9,343 nt of DNA from Ruminococcus flavefaciens (lineage in GTDB: Bacteria > Bacillota > Clostridia > Oscillospirales > Ruminococcaceae). The position numbers and the translations under genes were made by a program. The DNA is taken from the NCBI GenBank assembly GCA_002371825.1, contig DFHF01000066.1, forward strand, positions 1-9,343, read 5' to 3'. A model generated the notes under the pieces. That model was not told where the DNA came from. It worked only from the letters and a program-made list of their open reading frames with translations, and searched no databases. Positions 1 through 5,447 of this stretch are shown piece after piece; within the stretch, counting starts at the first letter, position 1, and each line of letters opens with the position of its first letter.

Positions 1-731
1 GCTTCAAGGTTCTCATAGCCCTGTGGAGTATGTGTTCCGCAGTAAACTGTAGGATTGCTGCGGACAAATTCACGCACACGGTCGAGGGTTTCTCTTGCGG
101 CTGACAGGTCATCAAAAACTACTGAGAGCTTGTTCTCGTAAAGTGCTTCATCAACATAGGTGATGTCGCCTTCAAACATATAGAAAAGCCCCTCGTTTTC
201 GGCTATGATAAGGCTGTTGCCGTTGGTGTGACCCTTTGCCTTGATGAAGTAAATTCCGTCTGTGATCTTCTGGCTTTCGGGGAAGTTGTGATATGCGCCG
301 TCTGTGAATGTCACGGGAACAATGTTGTCAAGTCCCTGTAATTCGTCTGCGGAAGTTTCATCAGCATTCACATATATCTTCGCATTGGGGAAAGACTTCA
401 ACTCACCCGAATGGTCTGTGTGCTTATGGGTGAGCAGAATCTTTGTGATCTGTTCGGGTTTGTAGCCGAGAGCCGAAAAAGCCTCCATATAACTGCAAAT
501 ATCTTTTCCTGTGTAGGCAGGACTATTCTCATCGGGAGCTTCTTCGGGTGTACCTGCGGGAAGTCCCGTATCAACGAGAATGACCTCATTGCATGTGTCA
601 ATAAGGTAGTTTTGCAGACTGCCACGGTAGCGGATATTGTTGTCGAACTTGTCCGCACCTTCCTCACCGCCCATGACAAAGGGCTGTCCGTAGAATCCGT
701 CTTTTCTGAATTTTACTGCTTTGATTTCCAT
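1..731 (-). CDS. MBL-fold metallohydrolase (3' end outside window)
   Basis: A metallo-beta-lactamase-fold hydrolase of unknown substrate, cytoplasmic (no signal peptide). 243 codons are visible and the frame is still open at the window edge, so the C-terminus is missing. The metal-binding set is readable: THKHTDH (H102, H104, D106, H107), GHT (H168), the aspartate of FEGD (D189) and CGTHTP (H234), in the order expected for a dinuclear zinc or iron site. The N-terminal part gives NYLIDT and ILVDTG, the usual MBL opening strands. The ATG at 731 is preceded by GGAGG at 740-744 with 8 nt spacing, which fixes the start. It is the last visible gene of the minus-strand operon behind the ferritin-like gene, separated from the winged-helix gene by 59 nt containing a hairpin. 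Lactonase, glyoxalase II-like or flavin-coupled roles cannot be told apart from sequence. Confidence 0.88.
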   Translation of the reverse strand, partial: MEIKAVKFRKDGFYGQPFVMGGEEGADKFDNNIRYRGSLQNYLIDTCNEVILVDTGLPAGTPEEAPDENSPAYTGKDICSYMEAFSALGYKPEQITKILLTHKHTDHSGELKSFPNAKIYVNADETSADELQGLDNIVPVTFTDGAYHNFPESQKITDGIYFIKAKGHTNGNSLIIAENEGLFYMFEGDITYVDEALYENKLSVVFDDLSAARETLDRVREFVRSNPTVYCGTHTPQGYENLE

Positions 732-753
732 GATGATTTCCTCCTTACACCAA

Positions 754-779
754 AGGCTGCCGATGTCCACCGACAGCCT
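754..779 (-). other. intergenic hairpin inside operon
   Basis: An imperfect inverted repeat (AGGCTG at 754-759 against CAGCCT at 774-779, with inner CG and TG pairs and two mismatches) lies between the winged-helix stop and the MBL start. On the minus strand only three T follow it before G, so it is a weak terminator at best. It could reduce read-through into the MBL gene or mark an RNA processing site. Confidence 0.4.
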
Positions 780-790
780 GATTTTTATAC

Positions 791-973
791 TTACTTTTCA
801 GCAGGCTCCCACTTGCACCTGACGGGCGAAACGATAGAACCATCCTTCTTCATTGCAGCCATAGCCTTGTCAACGACCTTGCGGTCAAGACCTGTCAACT
901 CGGCTATCTTGCCTGCATTCAGCGGCTCGCCTGCTTTTTTCATAGCTTCAAGTATCTGTTCTTTTTCTGCCAT
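791..973 (-). CDS. small winged-helix DNA-binding protein (60 aa)
   Basis: A 60-residue protein starting MAEKEQILEAMKKAG. It has the pattern of a minimal winged helix: helix 1 (about residues 3-14), the phrase GEPLNAGKIAELTGL (helix 2, residues 15-29), a recognition helix DRKVVDKAMAAMKKDG (30-45), and a short beta wing SIVSPVRCKW (47-56). It resembles the small MarR/ArsR-like regulators of clostridia and methanogens but has no effector domain. The ATG at 973 is chosen over upstream codons because GGAGG at 982-986 sits 8 nt before it. That ribosome site abuts the TGA of the flavin-binding gene (987-989), so the two genes are translated back to back. It may regulate its own operon or act as a partner protein; the target is unknown. 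Confidence 0.85.
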   Translation of the reverse strand: MAEKEQILEAMKKAGEPLNAGKIAELTGLDRKVVDKAMAAMKKDGSIVSPVRCKWEPAEK

Positions 974-986
974 TTTCGTGACCTCC

Positions 987-1382
987 TCAGAGTGATATGT
1001 CTTCCTTATTATGCTCATTGGGTGAGCAGTTTATCAGCTTTTCGGGCGTGATGATGACCGCACATTTCAGCGACATTGTTCCCTTGAATGTATCCTCAGT
1101 GAGCTTTTGGTAGTGTTCATACGCTTCGCCCTCGGTGACAATTTTGGCAGTACCTTTTATCTGATATGCTTCACCTGTCAGAGGATTTGCGCAGGAAACT
1201 GCAATTTTACCATTCGCCTTGATATTTTCAAGGGTGGTTTCAAGCAGAACAGCCCCTATCGCAAGCCTGCCGTCATCGCATACACACTTAAATCCCACGG
1301 GAACAACATTCGGCTCGTCACCGTATGTGGCGATATACCACAAATGTTCCTGAAACAGCTTTCTTACTTTATCGGGAAGCAT
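987..1382 (-). CDS. pyridoxamine 5'-phosphate oxidase-like split-barrel flavoprotein
   Basis: 131 residues with the FMN-binding split-barrel pattern of the PNPOx-like superfamily: MLPDKVRKLFQEH, then IATYGDEPNVVPVGF (about 17-31), DDGRLAIGAVLLETTLENIKANGK (36-59, the flavin phosphate-binding strand region) and YQIKGTAKIVTEGEAY (73-88). Members bind FMN or F420/heme-type cofactors and reduce small substrates; many in anaerobes are of unknown substrate. The length fits the short single-domain form. The start is the ATG at 1382. No strong Shine-Dalgarno is seen, only AAAGG very close to it, and the upstream ferritin-like gene stops 10 nt before, so translational coupling is likely. Residues encoded upstream of this ATG in the same frame lie over the ferritin-like gene and are not family-like. 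Confidence 0.85.
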   Translation of the reverse strand: MLPDKVRKLFQEHLWYIATYGDEPNVVPVGFKCVCDDGRLAIGAVLLETTLENIKANGKIAVSCANPLTGEAYQIKGTAKIVTEGEAYEHYQKLTEDTFKGTMSLKCAVIITPEKLINCSPNEHNKEDISL

Positions 1383-1392
1383 TGCCTTTGCA

Positions 1393-1851
1393 TCACACCT
1401 GAGCGTTGAGCCAGTTCTGCAAGCCGATCTTCTCGATGAGTTCAAGCTGCTGCTCTGCCCAGTACATATCTTCTTCCTCATCCTGATAGTATTCCTTGAG
1501 AATATCGAAAGTGGAGTAATCATCTCTTGCTTCTTCAACCAGAGTTTTCAGCCATGCAAGACCGTCCTTTGAAACCTGGAGGTCATATTTGATCCACTCG
1601 ATCACATCGGTGTAAACGGGCGCTTCCTTCTTTGCGCCGTTCTTTACCTCACCGCCGAGATCAAGGATACGGTCAATGCACTTGTCAACATAGCCACGCT
1701 CCTCTGCAGCGTGTTCTGCGTACTTCTCACCCAGCTTGGAAAAGCCCTGAGCGGCGAATATTTTTGACTGTATAGCGTGACCGTCTGCCTGCTGTGCTAA
1801 ATCTGTTACGATGATCTGTAATCCTTCGAGAATTTTCTTTGTATCTGTCAT
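1393..1851 (-). CDS. bacterioferritin-like four-helix protein with degraded ferroxidase site
   Basis: 152 residues of the ferritin-like superfamily. The C-terminal EEEDMYWAEQQLELIEKIGL and following QNWL closely follow the bacterioferritin C-terminal helix, and residues 41-67 follow its second helix (DKCIDRILDLGG). Placed by eye against E. coli Bfr from memory, E51 and E125 (Bfr E127) remain. Positions equivalent to E18, H54, E94 and H130 are L18, Y54, S94 and D128, and the heme-ligand methionine position (52) is R. Iron oxidation by the usual diiron centre is therefore doubtful; a DNA- or partner-binding or structural role is possible. The ATG at 1851 is preceded by GGAGG at 8 nt. It is the first gene of a four-gene minus operon driven by the promoter at 1898-1926. 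Confidence 0.85.
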   Translation of the reverse strand: MTDTKKILEGLQIIVTDLAQQADGHAIQSKIFAAQGFSKLGEKYAEHAAEERGYVDKCIDRILDLGGEVKNGAKKEAPVYTDVIEWIKYDLQVSKDGLAWLKTLVEEARDDYSTFDILKEYYQDEEEDMYWAEQQLELIEKIGLQNWLNAQV

Positions 1852-1897
1852 TTGAATGACCTCCAATATGATTTAGTTCGGTGATTACCGTATCTTC

Positions 1898-1926
1898 ATC
1901 ATAACAAAAAAACGGCTGAATGTCCA
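1898..1926 (-). promoter_or_regulatory. sigma-A promoter of the ferritin-like operon
   Basis: On the minus strand, TGGACA (1926-1921), a 17-nt spacer and TATGAT (1903-1898): each hexamer is one base from consensus. It lies about 40-50 nt upstream of the ATG at 1851, leaving a short leader. The -35 box is the first part of the loop of the preceding terminator hairpin, and the spacer is its arm plus the T-tract. Confidence 0.7.
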
Positions 1927-1945
1927 TATAGAATTTCAGCCGTTT
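1906..1945 (-). terminator. rho-independent terminator of the TetR gene
   Basis: A perfect 11-bp inverted repeat, AAACGGCTGAA (1910-1920) with TTCAGCCGTTT (1935-1945), and a 14-nt loop. On the minus strand the hairpin ends in a run of seven T (1912-1906). It starts 37 nt past the TetR stop codon, so it ends that transcript. Only the minus-strand direction has the T-run. Confidence 0.85.
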
Positions 1946-1960
1946 ACAAAATGATTTTGT
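1946..1960. promoter_or_regulatory. 7-1-7 palindrome, possible Fur/PerR-type operator
   Basis: ACAAAATGATTTTGT is a perfect palindrome with 7-base arms around one central base, the layout of Fur-family boxes. Its inner AAT-N-ATT core agrees with Fur, Zur and PerR consensus sites. It lies 20 nt upstream of the -35 box of the ferritin-like operon and directly behind the TetR terminator stem. No Fur-family gene is in the window, so the regulator is inferred from symmetry and from the operon content only. Confidence 0.4.
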
Positions 1961-1982
1961 ATTTTGCGAGAATTACAAAATC

Positions 1983-2543
1983 TTAATCGTACAAGTACTG
2001 TTTCAGCGGTTCTGGAAGGCTATGTTCCCATATCTCAGCTACCTTTTCGGGAGACATATCTCTGTCATTCATCAGCCATTCAAGCATATACTGTACCGAT
2101 CCGTAAACATAGATCCGTACCATACCATATATTTCTTCGGGGATATATTCTGTCATCAGTTTTTTTCGCACCTCGGTCAGTACGATCTCGCTGTTGATCT
2201 TACGCATATACTGTATGAAAGAATCCTGCCCGCCGGTATGTTTCAGCGCATTGACGAAGTACTCACGTTTTTCAGCAAAATATTGTGCCCAGTCAAACAA
2301 GCTGTTTTTCCAGGTATAACCGTCCTTTCCGATCTTCGATATTATCTTGTCTGATTCGTATATGTATATCCACACGATCAGGTCATACTTGTCCTTGAAA
2401 TGATTATAGAAAGTCGGCTGCGACATTCCGCAATTATTGGTGATCTCGGTTATGGTTATCTTGTCAATACGCTTATTTGCTGCAAGCTCCTGAAAGGACT
2501 CTGCAAGTATTTCTTTTGTGGTCTTTCGCTTCAATGGGTTCAC
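1983..2543 (-). CDS. TetR/AcrR family regulator, DhaS-like
   Basis: 186 residues. The N-terminal TetR HTH is clear: DKITITEITNNCGMSQPTFY (27-46) followed by NHFKDKYDLIVWIY, the signature of the TetR subgroup related to the dihydroxyacetone kinase regulator DhaS. The C-terminal ligand/dimer domain ends YVYGSVQYMLEWLMNDRDMS, also typical of that group. The annotated start is the GTG at 2543, but no Shine-Dalgarno precedes it; the TTG at codon 4 behind GGTGA is an alternative. Its promoter (2567-2595) gives a very short leader, and its terminator is at 1906-1945. It lies just upstream of, and in line with, the ferritin-like operon, which it may control. It is a paralogue of the TetR at 3112-3639. 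The ligand is unknown. Confidence 0.9.
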   Translation of the reverse strand: MNPLKRKTTKEILAESFQELAANKRIDKITITEITNNCGMSQPTFYNHFKDKYDLIVWIYIYESDKIISKIGKDGYTWKNSLFDWAQYFAEKREYFVNALKHTGGQDSFIQYMRKINSEIVLTEVRKKLMTEYIPEEIYGMVRIYVYGSVQYMLEWLMNDRDMSPEKVAEIWEHSLPEPLKQYLYD

Positions 2544-2566
2544 CGCATGTTTGTTGAGATATTACT

Positions 2567-2595
2567 ATTATAACATAATGTAATGGTAAGTTCAA
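2567..2595 (-). promoter_or_regulatory. sigma-A promoter of the first TetR gene
   Basis: On the minus strand, TTGAAC (2595-2590), exactly 17 nt, then a perfect TATAAT (2572-2567). The -10 box is only 23 nt before the GTG at 2543, so the 5' leader would be about 15-20 nt and holds no obvious Shine-Dalgarno. Confidence 0.75.
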
Positions 2596-2708
2596 GTGTG
2601 AAATAACCTCTCAGGAAGCCAATCAGGATAGTTCTGAGTCATTAGAGCGTTCTACAAAGCGGAGCTATTCCCTGCACCGACAGCTGTCAAAACACCCGCT
2701 GCTAAGCT
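2596..2708. other. unassigned, possibly decayed coding sequence
   Basis: No complete gene is seen here. One plus-strand frame stays open from 2579 to a TGA at 2720-2722 and reads like coding sequence (for example RSTKRSYSLHRQLSKHPLL). It has no start codon or ribosome site and matches no family I recognise. It may be the tail of a lost gene next to the HTH remnant that follows. Confidence 0.3.
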
Positions 2709-3044
2709 ATGAAGCTCGATGACGATATCGAATATATAATAGGATCTGAAAATGCGGTGGAAAGGGTTCAGCCGCAGTGATCGCCGGAATGCTTCTGCGA
2801 ACAGCTGAACGATATTTGGTTCGATGTGCCTGACGTGGCGACTATCACAGAAGTGTCAGCCTTAACAGGCTATACTCCCAATGCCGTGGACCGCTTGATA
2901 GTGAAAGTCAGCCTCCGCTCGGTAATAGTGCAGACAGGAATCTTAACCTGTTGCAAACGGCTCATTGACTTCTACTGCGGTGATGGATATAACATCGTGA
3001 AGAAGGTCGGTAAGCACTTAGAATTGCTTAGAAAACTTATATAA
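2709..3044 (+). pseudogene. excisionase-like HTH protein remnant, in-frame TGA
   Basis: A plus-strand frame begins ATG at 2709 (MKLDDDIEYIIGSENAVERV), meets TGA at 2778-2780, and continues in the same frame without a break to TAA at 3042-3044. The later part reads DIWFDVPDVATITEVSALTG then YTPNAVDRLI, an excisionase/MerR-type helix-turn-helix as found in small accessory proteins of conjugative and integrative elements. It is followed by LIDFYCGDGYNIVKKVGKHL. No ribosome site stands before the ATG at 2709 or the GTG at 2826, so even the 72-residue downstream piece is unlikely to be well translated. A terminator follows directly, so this was once the end of a transcript. Recoding of the TGA is possible but has no support. 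The family call is by pattern and moderate. Confidence 0.55.
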
Positions 3045-3050
3045 TACCAC

Positions 3051-3082
3051 CGCTCAGAAATATTGATCCTGAGCGTTTTTTT
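3051..3082 (+). terminator. rho-independent terminator after the HTH remnant
   Basis: A 7-bp stem, CGCTCAG (3051-3057) with CTGAGCG (3069-3075), an 11-nt loop, and seven T (3076-3082). It reads in the plus direction, 6 nt after the TAA at 3044. The minus direction has no T-run, so it is not a good terminator for the TetR gene on the right. Confidence 0.85.
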
Positions 3083-3111
3083 ATTATTCTGATTATGATT
3101 CTTTTTCTTCT

Positions 3112-3639
3112 TTATATTAAAAAATATATCTTCTTCATATTCTCCGGCATAGACTCAAACATCATCTGCACAACAGTTTCCGCAGAGGTGGTGTTGTCGT
3201 TCAGCAGCCACTCCTTTGTCATGCCGACAGTACCGTAACAATACAACCGAATAGAGAATTTAAGCTGAGTATCGAGAACATCGGTATTCAGCTTTATTCT
3301 TGCTTCATGCTCGTACCGCTTGACGAAGTATTCAAGCATATACTGCCACAAAGCGTTCTGCGAAACATCATCATAGGCTCTCTTGTAAAAGATAAACTCC
3401 TGCCGCATTTTTGCCATTCCCTGTGCTGCGGACTCTGCGGAGATAACGTCAGTATCGTATGCATCGCTGAGGAATATCCACGCCACAAGGTCGTACTTGT
3501 CCTTGAAATGATAGTAGAATGTGGGACGTTCTATCTCGGCAACACGGCATATCTCGGTGACTCTTATTCTGTCAAGAGGCTTGGTCTTCATAAGCTCTTT
3601 CATCTTGTCGGCTATCCATATCTTAGTCCGTTCTGCCAT
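3112..3639 (-). CDS. TetR/AcrR family regulator, DhaS-like (second copy)
   Basis: 175 residues from the ATG at 3639 (MAERTKIWIADKMKELM). A GTG three codons upstream at 3648 is an alternative; neither has a strong ribosome site (AAGAG lies 10 nt before the ATG). The HTH is PLDRIRVTEICRVAEIERPT followed by FYYHFKDKYDLVAWIF, nearly the same recognition region as the TetR at 1983-2543. The C-terminal part ends YCYGTVGMTKEWLLNDNTTS, the same DhaS-like ending. The gene is divergent from the FMN reductase/radical SAM unit. The shared 70-nt promoter region holds an inverted repeat covering both -35 boxes, so repression of itself and of the neighbour is the simplest model. The inducer is unknown; the target enzymes suggest a redox-active small molecule. 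Confidence 0.9.
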   Translation of the reverse strand: MAERTKIWIADKMKELMKTKPLDRIRVTEICRVAEIERPTFYYHFKDKYDLVAWIFLSDAYDTDVISAESAAQGMAKMRQEFIFYKRAYDDVSQNALWQYMLEYFVKRYEHEARIKLNTDVLDTQLKFSIRLYCYGTVGMTKEWLLNDNTTSAETVVQMMFESMPENMKKIYFLI

Positions 3640-3663
3640 AATGTTCACGCTCTTTTCTTACAT

Positions 3664-3692
3664 AAATTAAAAAGTGTAAGACTTTCTGTCAA
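3664..3692 (-). promoter_or_regulatory. promoter of the second TetR gene
   Basis: On the minus strand, a perfect TTGACA (3692-3687). The -10 box is less clear: TAATTT at 17 nt (3669-3664) or TTTAAT at 15 nt (3671-3666). The direction and place, 25 nt before the start codon, fit the divergent TetR gene. Confidence 0.6.
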
Positions 3693-3713
3693 TATTATAA
3701 TTCTGTATATTGA
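3689..3713. promoter_or_regulatory. inverted repeat over both -35 boxes, candidate TetR operator
   Basis: TCAATAT (3689-3695) and ATATTGA (3707-3713) are exact inverted arms around 11 nt. The left arm overlaps the -35 of the TetR promoter and the right arm the -35 of the divergent enzyme operon. A bound TetR dimer would block both. Part of the symmetry comes from the two TTGA boxes themselves, so the operator call is tentative. Confidence 0.45.
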
Positions 3714-3738
3714 AAAAGTCAATCCCTTCGGTTAAAAT
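3710..3738 (+). promoter_or_regulatory. sigma-A promoter of the FMN reductase/radical SAM unit
   Basis: TTGAAA (3710-3715), 17 nt, TAAAAT (3733-3738): each box is one base from consensus. It leaves a leader of roughly 38 nt to the ATG at 3783, ending in the ribosome site GAGG at 3771-3774. Confidence 0.7.
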
Positions 3739-3782
3739 AAGATTAACAAAGGCAAAACAAATCAAAAAAAGAGGTGTTTGTT

Positions 3783-4430
3783 ATGAAAATAGTTGCAATA
3801 AATGGAAGTCCACGCATCGGGTGGAATACTTCATCACTTGTTCGGGAAGCAGTAAAGGGAGCCCAGGCTAACGGGGCAGAGGTCGAGTTGTTTGACCTCT
3901 ATAAACTGGATAAATTCACGGGGTGCATTTCCTGTTTTGCCTGTAAGCTGCCTCAAAATGAAGGAAAATGCGTGTACAGGGACGGACTTGCTCCTTTGCT
4001 TGAAGCAATAAGGAATGCTGACGGTCTTATACTCGGTTCTCCAAATTACCTGGGAGATGTATCCGCAGGCTTTCGTTCACTTTATGAAAGACTTATATTT
4101 CAGTCACTGACATATAAGAATGAACCAAGAAGCTATAATAACAAAAAGATACCAGTGCTTATGATAATGACAAGCAATGCGGATGAAGAGGATTATGCTC
4201 AGCTCGGATATGATACTATGCTGAAAGGTTATCAGCAGACTTTAGGTGCATTTGTCGGAAACACTAAGCTGCTGATCGCAGGAAATACGAAGCAGGTCAG
4301 AGATTACAGTCGGTTTGACTGGTCGATGTTCGATACAAAGGAAAAAGACAAACGTCATGAAACTGTATTTCTGGAGCAATTGAAAGAGGCCTACGATACA
4401 GGAGAGAAAATGGTCAAAGAACCGTGGTGA
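3783..4430 (+). CDS. flavodoxin-fold NAD(P)H-dependent FMN reductase, Cys-rich (ISF-like)
   Basis: 215 residues. It starts MKIVAINGSPRIGWNTSSLV, the flavodoxin-fold phosphate loop (GSPR-x-G-x-N-T-S, residues 8-17) that binds FMN. It continues with GCISCFACKLP (C48, C51, C54), C63, then GLILGSPNYLGDVSAGFRSL (81-100), the second flavin-contact strand. The spacing CX2CX2CX8C resembles the compact cysteine motif of iron-sulfur flavoproteins, so a [4Fe-4S] cluster beside FMN is possible, though the last gap is longer than in described ISF proteins as I remember them. The start is the ATG at 3783 with GAGG 8 nt upstream; the GTG at 3774 overlaps that site and is not used. First gene of the unit divergent from the TetR gene, 28 nt before the radical SAM gene. 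It may supply electrons to that enzyme or reduce quinones/nitro compounds. Confidence 0.85.
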   Translation: MKIVAINGSPRIGWNTSSLVREAVKGAQANGAEVELFDLYKLDKFTGCISCFACKLPQNEGKCVYRDGLAPLLEAIRNADGLILGSPNYLGDVSAGFRSLYERLIFQSLTYKNEPRSYNNKKIPVLMIMTSNADEEDYAQLGYDTMLKGYQQTLGAFVGNTKLLIAGNTKQVRDYSRFDWSMFDTKEKDKRHETVFLEQLKEAYDTGEKMVKEPW

Positions 4431-4458
4431 GCAAATCGCCGAAAAAGGAGGGCTAAAT

Positions 4459-5340
4459 ATGCATTTTACAGGAACAGTTTACCGCAACCCCTATTGGGAG
4501 ACATTCCCGCTTTTACAAATAACACAGGGCTGCACCCACAACAAGTGCAAGTTCTGCACCATGTACCGTGATGTAACCTTCCAGGTGCAGCCTATGGAGT
4601 GGATAGAACAGGACTTGCAGGAGATAGCAAATATCGCTCCCGATGCAAGGACGATTCAGCTTCTCAGTGCCAATCCCCTTGCAATGACTTATGACAAGCT
4701 CGCACCGATACTTGAAATGATAAACCGCTATCTTCCGAAAATGGAGTACATCTATGCCGCCACAAGAGTGACCGACATTCGCAATAAGACCGTAGAACAG
4801 CTTAAAAGTCTGAAAGAAATGGGACTTCGTGAGATCTCCCTCGGTATCGAAAGCGGTGACGATTGGACTTTGGAACGTATCAACAAGGGCTACACTTCCG
4901 CAGATATACTGGAGCAGTGTCACAAGCTTGAAGATGCAGGTATCGACTACTGGATGACTTTTCTGAATGGTGTGGCAGGTAAAGAGCATAGTCACGATCA
5001 TGCTGTCAATTCCGCAAAGATATTCAGTCAGTGCAAACCGATGCTTGTCGGCACGGGCGGCCTGACCTTGGTTCCCGGCACTCCGCTACTGGAAGAAGCA
5101 CAGCGGGGCGAGTTTGATCCGCTTTCCGAAAAGGAAATGCTCATTGAACTGAAAACCTTTGTAGAGAACCTGACCTGTGACTGCTCGTTCATAACGCACC
5201 ATACCATATCCGGTAAGAACCTGACAGGTCCGGACTTTCTGAAGCGTAAGGACAGTATTATTGCAGCTCTTGAACATGAGATAGAACATGGTGATCTGGA
5301 TGCTATGGCGGCGATAAGGAACAGAAAAAGAACGCTGTAA
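4459..5340 (+). CDS. radical SAM protein with CX4CX2C motif, copy 1
   Basis: 293 residues, cytoplasmic. The cluster motif is QGCTHNKCKFCTMY: cysteines at 25, 30 and 33, i.e. CX4CX2C instead of the usual CX3CX2C. The rest follows a radical SAM TIM-barrel: SANPLAM (about 69-75) in the place of the GGE-type SAM contact, YAATRVTDI (98-106), and LGIESGDDWTLERINKGYT (127-145). The C-terminus (MLIELKTFVENL onward) has no extra Cys-rich SPASM domain. The ATG is preceded by AAGGAGGG with good spacing. Translationally and probably transcriptionally linked to the FMN reductase. It has two paralogues downstream (7290-8180 and the broken 8193-8723). The reaction is unknown; I do not recognise a characterised member. 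No B12-binding domain is present. Confidence 0.87.
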   Translation: MHFTGTVYRNPYWETFPLLQITQGCTHNKCKFCTMYRDVTFQVQPMEWIEQDLQEIANIAPDARTIQLLSANPLAMTYDKLAPILEMINRYLPKMEYIYAATRVTDIRNKTVEQLKSLKEMGLREISLGIESGDDWTLERINKGYTSADILEQCHKLEDAGIDYWMTFLNGVAGKEHSHDHAVNSAKIFSQCKPMLVGTGGLTLVPGTPLLEEAQRGEFDPLSEKEMLIELKTFVENLTCDCSFITHHTISGKNLTGPDFLKRKDSIIAALEHEIEHGDLDAMAAIRNRKRTL

Positions 5341-5385
5341 CTTTAGTCCGTTCTGAATTCAAAGCTGCACTCAATGACATCTGCA

Positions 5386-5414
5386 TTGACGATTTCGGAA
5401 ATGCGTGCTATAAT
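5386..5414 (+). promoter_or_regulatory. sigma-A promoter of the ATP-grasp gene (twin promoter 1)
   Basis: TTGACG (5386-5391), 17 nt, TATAAT (5409-5414), with TG one base before the -10 (extended -10). The spacer holds the 5-1-5 palindrome ATTTCGGAAAT (5392-5402). From 5386 to 5430 the sequence matches the ArsR promoter 6350-6394 without gaps at 33 of 45 positions. Confidence 0.8.
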
Positions 5415-5447
5415 TAATCTGACACATCAACCAGGAGGAACAATAAT

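Noticed and set aside
411..995. 194-codon plus-strand frame
   Set aside because: It runs antisense over the MBL and winged-helix genes, whose motifs and ribosome sites are clear; its own translation shows no family pattern.
2826..3044. Intact 72-residue HTH gene from a GTG start
   Set aside because: No ribosome site, and the same frame continues upstream of the GTG with family-like residues (DIWFDVPD), so this is a piece of a longer broken frame.
3051..3082. Bidirectional terminator serving the second TetR gene too
   Set aside because: Only the plus direction has a T-run after the stem.
4513..5001. 162-codon minus-strand frame
   Set aside because: Antisense to the radical SAM gene copy 1, without a ribosome site or recognisable domain.
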